DNA of 18,259 nt from Kordiimonadaceae bacterium (GCA_014238195.1 JABABO010000375.1:1-18259); one strand, 5' to 3'; positions 1 to 7,978 are shown, numbered from the stretch's first letter. Numbers and translations are program-made. Notes: a model not told the origin generated them from the letters alone.

Positions 1-996
1 GAACCCACTGGCTAACCCCAAGGCGATACAATTTTTGTTCCAATGTTTGCGCCGCGTGCCCGTGCGAAATTTTATCACCAATGGGTCCGTTAAAGCTTTA
101 CCATCAATGTTGTTGAGCAAGACCTCTCGCCCTTCATCCACAGTCATATAATGGGAGCAAAACACATGACCATTGCCCACACGGCTTTGCAGGGGTATGC
201 GCCACTGCCAACCCGCATCACGTCCGATGGAGCGTGTGTAAGGCACGGGGTCATCCACACTGTTTGTTTGGACAGCAACCGCCGTGTCACAGGGTAGATA
301 ATGCGTCCAATCATCATAGCCCGTGTGCAAAGCGTCTTCAATCAGCAAGCCCCGAAATCCCGTGCAATCAATGAACAAATCCCCGTCAATCACATGCCCG
401 CTTTCAAGGGTTAGACTTTCAATAAAGCCATTCTCACCATTTTTCTTGACACTGTTGATTTTGCCTTCGATGCGCTCCACGCCGTGCTTTTCAGATAGGA
501 CCCGTAAAAATTTTGCAAATAAACTGGCGTCCAAGTGAAAAGCATAATTCAGACCAAGATTTGGCAAGTGGGCGAACTTGCCCTCCAAGGCTGCTTTAAG
601 CTCAAGGCAATAATCACCGTAATCACTGACAATGTTACGCTCGAACCCTTTACGCCAGAAATGCTGAAAACCTGTTGTCCAATGGTCTTTACCTGTAATG
701 CCAAATGAATGGATATAGCTGTGATCAACTTCACGCCAATTTTCAAAAGCAATCCCAAGTTTGAAAGTGGCTTGTGTCGCTGCCATAAAGTCCTTTTCTT
801 CGATCCCCAGCAAGCGCAAATAAGTGACGAGTGTGGGAATGGTCGCTTCCCCGACCCCAACGGTACCAATCTGATCACTTTCAATCAGCTTAATGTCTAG
901 GACCTTACCAAGGGTTTTTGAAAGTGCCGCCGCTGCCATCCAGCCAGCCGTGCCACCACCTGCAATAATCACACGTTTGATATTTCCTGTTTGCAT
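1..996 (-). CDS. Flavin-dependent tryptophan halogenase family protein B (3' end cut by window edge)
   Basis: This is a partial gene: 332 codons are open from an ATG at 996 to the left edge. The family (Trp_halogenase, PF04820) uses FADH2, O2 and halide to halogenate indole-type substrates. The residues seen fit it: the FAD-binding GGGTAGW at 13-19, a lysine in ATFKLG at residue 79, which is the same number as catalytic Lys79 of PrnA, and a complete WxWxIP motif (W263, W265, P268). The window ends at ASGF, just before the expected EPLES/EPLEAS segment with the catalytic Glu. An AGGGGA Shine-Dalgarno lies 8 nt before the ATG, and the upstream cupin gene ends 26 nt away, so it is probably the last visible gene of the receptor-halogenase operon. 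It is distinct from halogenase A at 2827-4413. The family call is secure; the substrate is unknown. Confidence 0.93.
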   Translation of the reverse strand, partial: MQTGNIKRVIIAGGGTAGWMAAAALSKTLGKVLDIKLIESDQIGTVGVGEATIPTLVTYLRLLGIEEKDFMAATQATFKLGIAFENWREVDHSYIHSFGITGKDHWTTGFQHFWRKGFERNIVSDYGDYCLELKAALEGKFAHLPNLGLNYAFHLDASLFAKFLRVLSEKHGVERIEGKINSVKKNGENGFIESLTLESGHVIDGDLFIDCTGFRGLLIEDALHTGYDDWTHYLPCDTAVAVQTNSVDDPVPYTRSIGRDAGWQWRIPLQSRVGNGHVFCSHYMTVDEGREVLLNNIDGKALTDPLVIKFRTGTRRKHWNKNCIALGLASGF

Positions 997-1022
997 CTTG
1001 GTTTTCCCCTGACTTTTCATTT

Positions 1023-2036
1023 TCAACGGTTCAAACGATTTAATAAAAACGCCCTAACACGCCGCGCATTTGTGTCGTCCATTGGCCCTAAGACACCTTG
1101 GCTTGCTTGCGGTATATGCGCGTGCGTTGTATCGGTGTTATCGAACACATAATGATCAAACATCATTTTCCAGTGGGCTTTCTCGTGCGCTGGCAGGTCC
1201 TTGATCGCCAGCAATGCATGCTGCAATGCATTAATCGGCGGCCCCATATAGGCAGGTGCACTGCGCCACCAAAAATTCACTAGCACATTAAAATCACTCA
1301 GCGCTTCCACATGGTGCCACCACATGCTGGGAATATAAATCGCGTCACCGGGGTCCATTTCCGCAATCATCGCAGCCTTTTGGGCCGCTTGAAATTTCGG
1401 AAATTTTTCATAATCAATGTCATGAAAATCAACAAGGCTAATCGCTTGACCCGCTGGGGTGACATCTAAGGGGCCAATGTATAAATTTTCCATCTGGTCT
1501 GGTGGAAACAGTGTAAAGCGCCGCTTGCCGACAGCAACACAAGCAATATTTTCGGGCAAGTCATGATGGGCCGCGACCCGCGTTTTATTGCCCACCCATA
1601 TCGTGCGTAGGGGTTCATAATTACCAATAAGGATATTGTTTTCAGTGCTAAAACCAAGCAAATAAGTATCAATAGGTGTCGAGGCCATATAGATCAAAGG
1701 CGGATGACTATCCTTGCGGTGTTGGCTAAGTTTATCAAAAACATGAGACATGGGAACGCGCAGTGTCTGGGCATTCGGCGCTGTCATATCATCATTATAA
1801 AACAAGCGACCGTTCAGTGTAGCATCGCCGTAAACCGCTGCCACAGGCTCCCCACTATCAAACCCTTTTATATAGGCTTGCGCAGCATCAGGGCTTTCTA
1901 AGCCCTTTTGCGCCAGTGGCCAATGTTTGACAAACCCTTTTAACACAACAGGTTTATCAGAGCCCAGCAAATGCGGCGGAATTTCACCGCGTCCGAAGTC
2001 AGTGATTTCATCAATTATGTTGTCGCTGATACGCAC
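1023..2036 (-). CDS. Cupin_8 / JmjC-like (FIH-type) Fe(II)/2-oxoglutarate oxygenase candidate
   Basis: This 337-residue protein has the cupin_8 (PF13621) layout. The N-terminal KPVVLKGFVKHWP is the usual opening of the family. The putative metal triad is H157-x-D159 in AHHDLPEN with H241/H242 in WWHHVEAL, followed by a basic KRRFTLFPP strand. This resembles the double-stranded beta-helix of factor-inhibiting-HIF hydroxylases, so a protein hydroxylase is possible but unproven. The start is a GTG one base after the TGA of the SapC gene; no strong Shine-Dalgarno is visible, which points to translational coupling. The helical C-terminal part (ALLAIKDLP ... DHYVFD) is typical of cupin_8 proteins found beside tryptophan halogenases. 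There is no signal peptide, so it should be cytosolic. The family is clear; the reaction is inferred. Confidence 0.9.
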   Translation of the reverse strand: MRISDNIIDEITDFGRGEIPPHLLGSDKPVVLKGFVKHWPLAQKGLESPDAAQAYIKGFDSGEPVAAVYGDATLNGRLFYNDDMTAPNAQTLRVPMSHVFDKLSQHRKDSHPPLIYMASTPIDTYLLGFSTENNILIGNYEPLRTIWVGNKTRVAAHHDLPENIACVAVGKRRFTLFPPDQMENLYIGPLDVTPAGQAISLVDFHDIDYEKFPKFQAAQKAAMIAEMDPGDAIYIPSMWWHHVEALSDFNVLVNFWWRSAPAYMGPPINALQHALLAIKDLPAHEKAHWKMMFDHYVFDNTDTTHAHIPQASQGVLGPMDDTNARRVRAFLLNRLNR

Positions 2037-2037
2037 G

Positions 2038-2757
2038 TCAGTCTAGCAGCGCATTTTTACGTTTAATGAGCGCAGGAAAATTAGACAGCGAAGCCATCAT
2101 CATATGGATTGCCATAATGTATCCACGCTTGTGGAATTTATCTAAATTTTCAGCACTGAGCGCCGCAAAATTTTCCTCATGGATAATGTAAAACCCAGCC
2201 AAACGATTGTTAGAGCCATCATTCAGCGTAATATCCGCTGCAAATGGCTCAATCAGATTATGTTCCAGCAATGTGTCCATGAAGGGTTTATGGCTTTTAT
2301 GAGCAAAATGTAATTGGTCCAAAATATTTGCAATACGGTCTAGGTAAGGGGTGTTACCGCCGTGCTCAAGAAACACGGGTTCACCAATACCGCTTTGCTG
2401 GCTAATACGCTTGCTTTCCATATCAATGTGGATAACTGTTTGTGCATCCGCTCCGTGGCCCTGAAAGCCAACCATGAAGGGCTGACGCTCCAAGGTCATG
2501 GGGATATACTCAGCATCCCAACCCGTATCCTTTAAAAATAAATTTTCGCCATCGCTAAAGCCGAAAAGTGCTAGGGCTGTATAATCACCCGATGTTGCGT
2601 CTTTATGCAGGACGATAGGATAGTGCGCTTGCAGTTCCCTAAATTCAGTCGCATAGACGGGTGCATACATTACAGTATCTTCAAGCTCCGCGCTACGTTC
2701 CGTATTTATGTGCAAATCCTTATGATCAATGTTATTGAGTAATACATGGTTGCTCAT
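2038..2757 (-). CDS. SapC family protein
   Basis: This 239-residue protein matches the SapC family (PF07277). It has the PIVLHKDATSGDY segment, ALALFGFSDGENLFL, a W then EYIPMTLERQPFM, and a C-terminal SNFPALIKRKN. The family is named after a Campylobacter S-layer-associated gene, but its molecular function is not established. In many proteobacterial carbohydrate loci it sits next to a TonB receptor, a tryptophan halogenase and a cupin_8 protein, exactly as here. There is no signal peptide or membrane segment, so it is probably cytoplasmic. An AGGA Shine-Dalgarno precedes the ATG by about 7 nt. Halogenase A ends 69 nt upstream, and the cupin start codon follows the stop by one base, so the three are probably co-transcribed. 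Confidence 0.93.
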   Translation of the reverse strand: MSNHVLLNNIDHKDLHINTERSAELEDTVMYAPVYATEFRELQAHYPIVLHKDATSGDYTALALFGFSDGENLFLKDTGWDAEYIPMTLERQPFMVGFQGHGADAQTVIHIDMESKRISQQSGIGEPVFLEHGGNTPYLDRIANILDQLHFAHKSHKPFMDTLLEHNLIEPFAADITLNDGSNNRLAGFYIIHEENFAALSAENLDKFHKRGYIMAIHMMMASLSNFPALIKRKNALLD

Positions 2758-2826
2758 TGCTGGTTCCTGCCCTTTTAATATCTGAGTATCGCTTCAAAAT
2801 CTTCTTACACTCACTGTTGTCTAAGC

Positions 2827-4413
2827 TTATATTTTTGGCAAGCCATTCTGCTTAATTTTATCAATGAGTGCGCGGTTGGTTGGCAATCCGCCCATATATT
2901 TACGGGCAAGCTCAAAGTTCTTCTGCACATGCTGCTCAGCCGCCTTAAAGTCTTCAAATTTTGTCGTTGTCGCGCGGGGGGCAGTCTGATGCCCCATACC
3001 GTATAAAACATACTGGTAACTGGCGGCTGAAAACACTTCTTCCGTTGCTGTGAAATCATGTCTGCTGGGTGGTTGATACTGCCATAACCGAAGCAAATTT
3101 TGCAAGCGATCTGGTATGGTCGCACTATCCCTGTTGTCTTGCCAATAATCGCTGTCACCGCGCTTGCTTAAAACATAATGCAGCTTTAAAAATTCTATAA
3201 TGCGCTGCCAACGATAAGTGAAACGCTTGTTAAACCGCGCGGCTGTTAGGTCCATAACCGCGCGGTTGCTTGGCATGTCTTCGGCTACTTGGTTCGCCGA
3301 TAATTCCACCATCACCAAAGCGCTGGCCTCTAAGGGTTCGATAAAGCCTGCTGACATGCCAATCGCGACACAGTTTTTGACCCAAAATTGATCCCGGTGC
3401 CCTGGGTTAAAACTTATTTTCCGTGTGTCTAAGCTATCTGCGTCTCTCTCACCTAATGACGAAGCAACATAGGTCCGTAAATCTGCTTCGGCTGCGGTAT
3501 CATCGGTGTGTGCAGATGAATAAACATAGCCAACACCGCGCCTGCTGGACAAGCCAATATCCCACACCCAGCCAGCACCCATCGCCGTAGACAGTGTGGC
3601 AGACGCGATGGGGGCATCCCCAGTGGTATAAGGCACCTGAACCGCCAGCGCTGTATCATTAAATAAAATATCTTTGCACTGTGTAAAGCCAACACCGTAA
3701 TGCTGACCAATCAGCAAGGCACGACTGCCCGTGCAATCAATGAATAAGTCACCCGCTATGGGGGCTATGCCGTCTTTTAATGTAACCGCATTGATATAAC
3801 CATCACCGTCACAGTCGACCCCTGCGACATGGGCTTGCACATGTTTAACACCCAGTTTTGATGTGCAGTGTCTGGTTAAAACATCCGCAAATTTACCCGC
3901 GTCTAGGTGATAAGCGTAATTGGCAACCGCGCCGTATTCGGGTGTTGCGGGCTGCTTGGGTGCCAGACCAGCGCGGCACAAATGCGATTGTACTGACAGC
4001 GCATCGGCAAACGATAGTGGCTTTCCACCTGTCGATGCGGCTTCATGGTTTTTTTGGGTCCAGTAAGCAATGGCGCTGTGGTCAAAATATCCTTCAGGCA
4101 ATACGAACGGATGATAGTATGTGTCTTCGGGTGACCTATTCACCCAGCCATTAAACTGTGATCCTTGTTTGAAGGAGGCATCGACACCGCAAATAAAGTC
4201 GGTCTCCGATAGGCCAATTTTCTGCAATGTATCGCGCATGGTCGGCCAAGTGCCTTCACCAACACCGATGGTGGGAATGTCAGGTGCTTCAATAAGCGTC
4301 ACAGCTATACCGCTTGATTGATCGCTGCAATGCGCAGCTGCGATTAACCCCGCCGTTAACCAACCTGCGGTCCCACCACCAACAATGACAATATGTTTCA
4401 CTGGTTTATCCAT
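2827..4413 (-). CDS. Flavin-dependent tryptophan halogenase family protein A
   Basis: This is a complete 528-residue protein of the tryptophan halogenase family, of usual length. It has an FAD-binding GGGTAGW at 12-18, a candidate catalytic Lys82 in DASFKQG, a GDLFIDCTG strand near 221-229, and GFIEPLEAS with E359/E362 near 356-364. I take E362 as the counterpart of PrnA Glu346. The usual WxWxIP is WVWDIG here (282-287), with Gly for Pro, and the residue after E362 is Ala where, as I recall, PrnA has Ser. An upstream in-frame TTG at 4416 is possible, but the ATG at 4413 has AAGGGG 5 nt before it and is preferred. It is the first gene after the TonB receptor, separated by two hairpins. Substrate unknown; FAD enzyme family secure. 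Confidence 0.93.
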   Translation of the reverse strand: MDKPVKHIVIVGGGTAGWLTAGLIAAAHCSDQSSGIAVTLIEAPDIPTIGVGEGTWPTMRDTLQKIGLSETDFICGVDASFKQGSQFNGWVNRSPEDTYYHPFVLPEGYFDHSAIAYWTQKNHEAASTGGKPLSFADALSVQSHLCRAGLAPKQPATPEYGAVANYAYHLDAGKFADVLTRHCTSKLGVKHVQAHVAGVDCDGDGYINAVTLKDGIAPIAGDLFIDCTGSRALLIGQHYGVGFTQCKDILFNDTALAVQVPYTTGDAPIASATLSTAMGAGWVWDIGLSSRRGVGYVYSSAHTDDTAAEADLRTYVASSLGERDADSLDTRKISFNPGHRDQFWVKNCVAIGMSAGFIEPLEASALVMVELSANQVAEDMPSNRAVMDLTAARFNKRFTYRWQRIIEFLKLHYVLSKRGDSDYWQDNRDSATIPDRLQNLLRLWQYQPPSRHDFTATEEVFSAASYQYVLYGMGHQTAPRATTTKFEDFKAAEQHVQKNFELARKYMGGLPTNRALIDKIKQNGLPKI

Positions 4414-4433
4414 CAAGGCCCCTTATAACCATT

Positions 4434-4462
4434 ATGCTAAACACTTTAATGCACATTGTGAA
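4434..4462 (-). promoter_or_regulatory. Possible secondary promoter for halogenase A operon
   Basis: On the minus strand TTCACA (4457-4462) and TAGCAT (4434-4439) are separated by 17 nt, immediately after the hairpin pair that follows the TonB receptor gene and about 20 nt before the halogenase A start. The match to sigma70 is moderate. If used, it would let the halogenase-SapC-cupin genes be expressed apart from the receptor. Confidence 0.3.
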
Positions 4463-4466
4463 TATA

Positions 4467-4496
4467 GAAAAAGCCGCTACTGCGAGCGGCTTTTTC
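4467..4496 (-). terminator. Intrinsic terminator/attenuator between TonB receptor and halogenase A
   Basis: There is a perfect 12-bp stem (4467-4478 with 4485-4496), GC-rich at the loop side with an A5/T5 outer part and a 6-nt loop. Read on the minus strand it ends in a T5 run followed by CTATATT, the classic intrinsic terminator form. It is symmetric and could also stop plus-strand transcripts. Because the genes on both sides point the same way, it probably ends most receptor transcripts and lets only a fraction pass into the halogenase genes. Confidence 0.8.
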
Positions 4497-4499
4497 GTT

Positions 4500-4527
4500 T
4501 TTATAAGACCGAGTACCGTCTTATAAA
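4500..4527 (-). repeat. Inverted repeat (second hairpin) just after TonB receptor stop codon
   Basis: A 10-bp stem (TTTATAAGAC at 4500-4509 pairing with 4518-4527) with an 8-nt loop starts 4 nt after the TonB receptor stop codon and lies 3 nt before the terminator stem. It is AT-rich with no T-run of its own, so it looks more like a 3'-end stabilising hairpin than a terminator. Confidence 0.6.
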
Positions 4528-4531
4528 GTGC

Positions 4532-7500
4532 TTAGAAAGTATACCGTGCACCAATATTATAGCGCGCACCGCCCTGTGTCACATAGTGCAAGTTATTGAC
4601 ATGACGACCATGTGTACGTGTTGTTTCATTGGTGATATTAATCGCTTCAACGAATACTGTGAAGTTATCATTAATGTCATAGCTGGCGTTCATATCAATC
4701 TGATGATAGGCTTCGGTATAAGATGGGTTATTTGCCCCGCCTGCTGTGGCAGCTGTATTTAGGAATTTGTCACGCCAGTTATAAGCAACACGCACCTGAA
4801 TGCCATCTTTATCATAAAAGCCAATGACATTAGCCGTATCACTGAGGCCGACAAGTGCAAACTGAGGGTCAGCATCTGGGTCTTCATCATCAATAGCAGG
4901 CAGTGTATTATCAAACTCAACATCACCATTGACCATCGTATAGTTGATAATACCGCCAAAACCACTATCACCAAAGGTATGTTGCAGGGCAAATTCCCAA
5001 CCGTCTAGCTTTGCATCGCGCTCGTTTATCGGAACAGATATGTCAAACAAAAGCTCAGGGTCTTCTCCAAGTACACCAAAGATATTCCCAGTCGTATTAC
5101 CATTATCATCAACGCCTGTAATTTCAACGGTACTTGGATCAGCATTGGCAAAAATCCAGTCACGGATAGCAACATTACCTGCATCAGCACCAAGCGCAGC
5201 AACGGCTTCATTATATCGCTGCCCACCGATAGGGGTTACTAGCCCATATCTTGGTTCTTGTAATATTTGGGTTCCAATGAAGTTTTTTACATCTTTGCTG
5301 AAATAACCAACTGAAAAATAGCTTGCCTCATCAAAGTAATATTCCACTGACAGATCAATATTTTTTGATTCAAACGGCAGTAATTTCGGATCACCTTGCG
5401 AACCATTACCACCATCAACGCGGAACAACTGCTCAACGGATTGACCCCCTTGAATGTCTGCATACCCAGGGCGCGTAATGGTTTCACTGTAGGAGGCACG
5501 GAACATCACATCTTGCATCACTTCGATATCGAAATCCAAATTCGGCAGGATATGATCATACTTGCCATCAAGTTCTGTAAAATCTTGACCACCAGAATAG
5601 ATGATACCAAATTCGTTTGCGGCAACCCACTGGGTGCCTGTTGCCACAGGGACAAGGGCTTGGGACGCAACATCGGTTTCTTCGTACCGAACGCCAACCG
5701 TTAAGTTGGCAGGACGGCCGCCAAGTTCAAAATGCGCATTGGCTTGAACGTATGCTGCCAGTTGCTCCTCAGTTGTACGGCGATCCGTTGTGAAATCGTC
5801 TGAACGACAAATACCATCACCGCCACACGCATTATATAGGGTATCAATAAGGCCAACCATACGGTCGAAATCAAAGGAATAAAAACCTTCTAGGAAATTA
5901 GGGTCACTGGACGCCTCAAAAGCAGAGAATTTATCTGGGAGAGAAACAAATTCATAAATATCATCAGGAATGTCAGAAGCAGGGCCTGCGCCGCCCCATG
6001 TATCGCGCTGGGCAGTGGCAAAGGCTGAACGTACTTTGTTTTCAGTGTAAGAAACACCAAATTCAAGGCTTTCAATAATACCGTCATCAAAATTATAGTC
6101 ACCCATCAAACGGCCTTGGCGAATATCATCACGCATTAAACCATTACGAAACGCAGAACCAGCTGATGTGCGATTAGGAATATCATCACTATTTTGCACA
6201 ATATGCAAAATGGGCAGATCAGTCGAATAATTGATACCTTGTTCAACCAAGTTAAAAGCGGCTGTCCCAATGACTGAATTATTACCATAGGGGCTATCTG
6301 CTTTTGATTCAGCTGAGCTATCATGAATATCCAATTCAATGCTTAGATTATCGGTCGCATCCCATTCAACATTCAAACCAAGGGATTTATTGGTGTTTTT
6401 ACTGGCTGATTGACCAGCGCCCATTGCAAGGTCAGATGGGGGGTCAGATGGGGTATCGCCGAAACGTTCGGTATAGAATACAGGGCCAGCAACAGGGCCA
6501 TCTGTCCATTCGCTAGACGTATCACCAAAGTTAAACCAAACTGAAATATCATTGAAGGATTGCGCCACTTTGTTTTCGGAATAGGTATAATCAAGCGTGG
6601 CGGTTAACGTATCAATTGGGCGGTACTGAAGTGTGACCTGACCGTTGGTGCGTTCCCGCTCAAAACTGGTCAGATTATAACCAAAGTTCTGCGGCACGGC
6701 ATAAACATCTGAAGGGTCAGGACGATTTGTTACATTTGTCCCATCCTGCGGTAAAGTACCCCAGTTATTTTCATCACCCGCATAAGCGCCCCGCCATTCA
6801 GCGCTTGACGCCTGCGCAAAGCCACCCTCACGTTTTTGGTAACTTCCCGTAACGGCAACACCGAATTTATCATCGGCAAATGTATTGCTAAACAAGCCAG
6901 AAATTTCAGGGGTTAGATTTGTGCTATCCAGCTGTGATTGATCATAAACGGCTTTTGCACCGATGGTTGCCTTCAGGCCAGGGGCACTAAGCGGGCGGGT
7001 CGTTGAAATATTTATCGTGGAACCAATACCACCTGTTGTGATCGATGCTTTGCCAGATTTATAAACTTGAACGCCTGAAATACTTTCCGATGCCAAATTA
7101 CCAAAATCAAAGGAACGCGAAGAAGACGCTGTGGTTGCTTCAAGTGATGATGTTGGCATCTGACGACCATTCAGCGTTACCAAATTAAAATCAGGACCAA
7201 AACCACGCACAGTAACTTTGGACCCTTCACCGTTGGAGCGGTCAATAGAAACCCCCGTAATCCGTTGCAGGGATTCAGCGAGGTTCGTATCAGGGAACTT
7301 GCCGATGTCTTCGGCTGAAATCGCATCGACAACACCGCGCGCATCACGTTTTGTGCCCATCGCACTTTTCAGGCTGCTGCGAATGCCCGAAACAACAATT
7401 TCTTCATACGCGTCTTCGGTATCAGAATCCTGCGCATAAGCGTTTGAAGCCCCCACAGATGCCATAATTAATGACATTGTACACGCGAGCGATGCGTTAT

Positions 7501-7552
7501 TGTATTTTTTCACTTTCTTGAGCGTTTCACGCTTGAATATTTCCCTTGGCAT
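4532..7552 (-). CDS. TonB-dependent outer-membrane receptor (Xanthomonas/Caulobacter type)
   Basis: This 1006-residue outer-membrane active transporter has a signal peptide with a long basic n-region (about 1-40, cut after AYA), a TonB box-like EEIVVSG at 50-56, a plug domain (about 65-190, with IGKFPDTNLAESLQRITGV and VRGFGPDFNLVTLNGR), and a long beta-barrel ending in the aromatic C-terminus ARYTF. The length and the N-terminal plug sequence fit the TIGR01782 class linked to carbohydrate uptake loci. CGGDGIC in an extracellular-loop region may form a disulfide. AAGGGAGG precedes the ATG by about 5 nt. The gene is divergent from the GH1 gene and has a LacI-type operator in its promoter, so its substrate is probably a beta-glucan oligosaccharide. 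There is no SusD-like partner. The receptor call is secure; the substrate is inferred from context. Confidence 0.96.
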   Translation of the reverse strand: MPREIFKRETLKKVKKYNNASLACTMSLIMASVGASNAYAQDSDTEDAYEEIVVSGIRSSLKSAMGTKRDARGVVDAISAEDIGKFPDTNLAESLQRITGVSIDRSNGEGSKVTVRGFGPDFNLVTLNGRQMPTSSLEATTASSSRSFDFGNLASESISGVQVYKSGKASITTGGIGSTINISTTRPLSAPGLKATIGAKAVYDQSQLDSTNLTPEISGLFSNTFADDKFGVAVTGSYQKREGGFAQASSAEWRGAYAGDENNWGTLPQDGTNVTNRPDPSDVYAVPQNFGYNLTSFERERTNGQVTLQYRPIDTLTATLDYTYSENKVAQSFNDISVWFNFGDTSSEWTDGPVAGPVFYTERFGDTPSDPPSDLAMGAGQSASKNTNKSLGLNVEWDATDNLSIELDIHDSSAESKADSPYGNNSVIGTAAFNLVEQGINYSTDLPILHIVQNSDDIPNRTSAGSAFRNGLMRDDIRQGRLMGDYNFDDGIIESLEFGVSYTENKVRSAFATAQRDTWGGAGPASDIPDDIYEFVSLPDKFSAFEASSDPNFLEGFYSFDFDRMVGLIDTLYNACGGDGICRSDDFTTDRRTTEEQLAAYVQANAHFELGGRPANLTVGVRYEETDVASQALVPVATGTQWVAANEFGIIYSGGQDFTELDGKYDHILPNLDFDIEVMQDVMFRASYSETITRPGYADIQGGQSVEQLFRVDGGNGSQGDPKLLPFESKNIDLSVEYYFDEASYFSVGYFSKDVKNFIGTQILQEPRYGLVTPIGGQRYNEAVAALGADAGNVAIRDWIFANADPSTVEITGVDDNGNTTGNIFGVLGEDPELLFDISVPINERDAKLDGWEFALQHTFGDSGFGGIINYTMVNGDVEFDNTLPAIDDEDPDADPQFALVGLSDTANVIGFYDKDGIQVRVAYNWRDKFLNTAATAGGANNPSYTEAYHQIDMNASYDINDNFTVFVEAINITNETTRTHGRHVNNLHYVTQGGARYNIGARYTF

Positions 7553-7710
7553 ATGTGCCTCCCTTGATCCCTACGGCTTTTGGCCTGTGGGCTGTTACTG
7601 TTAATAGCCGAACAAATAAAAATGCATTGGTTTGCCTAAGCATGTGTTCGTTTGTAAAATTTAACCTGCGCAATTCCCCAACACCTAATAAGCAAAATGC
7701 CTAATATAAA

Positions 7711-7724
7711 TGTAAGCGCTTACA
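7711..7724. promoter_or_regulatory. LacI-family operator TGTAAGCGCTTACA (receptor side)
   Basis: This is a perfect 14-bp palindrome with the central CG typical of LacI/GalR-family operators, flanked by AA and TT to give an 18-bp palindrome. It starts 3 nt downstream of the predicted -10 of the TonB receptor promoter, so a bound repressor would cover the start site. The same 14 bp recur at 7903 and 12962. Confidence 0.88.
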
Positions 7725-7727
7725 TTG

Positions 7728-7757
7728 AATGTAGTCTAATAAACATCAAATCGTCAA
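7728..7757 (-). promoter_or_regulatory. Sigma70-like promoter of TonB receptor operon
   Basis: On the minus strand there is a -35 TTGACG at 7752-7757, an 18-nt spacer and a -10 TACATT at 7728-7733, followed after 3 nt by the LacI-type operator. The same arrangement is seen at the GH1 and GH16 promoters, which strengthens a call that would otherwise be weak. Confidence 0.65.
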
Positions 7758-7869
7758 CTAAAATCGACGGATTGAAGCAATTAACTCTTTAACCATTTGA
7801 TTAATAATACAAAATACTGGCGTAAGTCACTGAATATCTGCATAAAATGACTTAGAATCATAATTCCTA

Positions 7870-7898
7870 TTGACGAACATTATCCAAGCGGATACTCT
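7870..7898 (+). promoter_or_regulatory. Sigma70-like promoter of GH1-symporter operon
   Basis: There is a -35 TTGACG at 7870-7875, a 17-nt spacer and a weak -10 TACTCT at 7893-7898, with the LacI-type operator starting 4 nt later. The -35 is identical to that of the divergent receptor promoter. The expected start site is inside the operator. Confidence 0.6.
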
Positions 7899-7902
7899 AA
7901 AA

Positions 7903-7916
7903 TGTAAGCGCTTACA
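7903..7916. promoter_or_regulatory. LacI-family operator TGTAAGCGCTTACA (GH1 side)
   Basis: This 14-bp palindrome is identical to the one at 7711-7724. It lies just downstream of the GH1 -10 element and about 63 nt before the GH1 start codon, a position that fits repression by blocking transcription initiation. Confidence 0.88.
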
Positions 7917-7978
7917 GAAAATTCTCTGAATTACTTTTAAGATGACTATGTCATATTCAGTCAACAGGACATCAAATA

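Larger units (their letters stand above)
7553..7978. promoter_or_regulatory. Divergent intergenic control region between TonB receptor and GH1
   Basis: This 426-bp gap holds two divergent promoter-operator units (7711-7757 minus, 7870-7916 plus), with operator centres 192 bp apart. It also holds an approximately 165-170-nt leader for the receptor mRNA and an approximately 70-nt leader for GH1. The rest is AT-rich, and I see no gene in it. Confidence 0.8.

Noticed and set aside
4385..4762. 125-codon plus-strand open frame
   Set aside because: It spans the terminator hairpins and the 3' end of the receptor gene; it is a shadow frame.
7527..7643. A 38-codon minus-strand ORF in the receptor leader that overlaps the receptor start codon in another frame
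   Set aside because: It has no Shine-Dalgarno and no recognisable sequence; overlap with the receptor start looks incidental.
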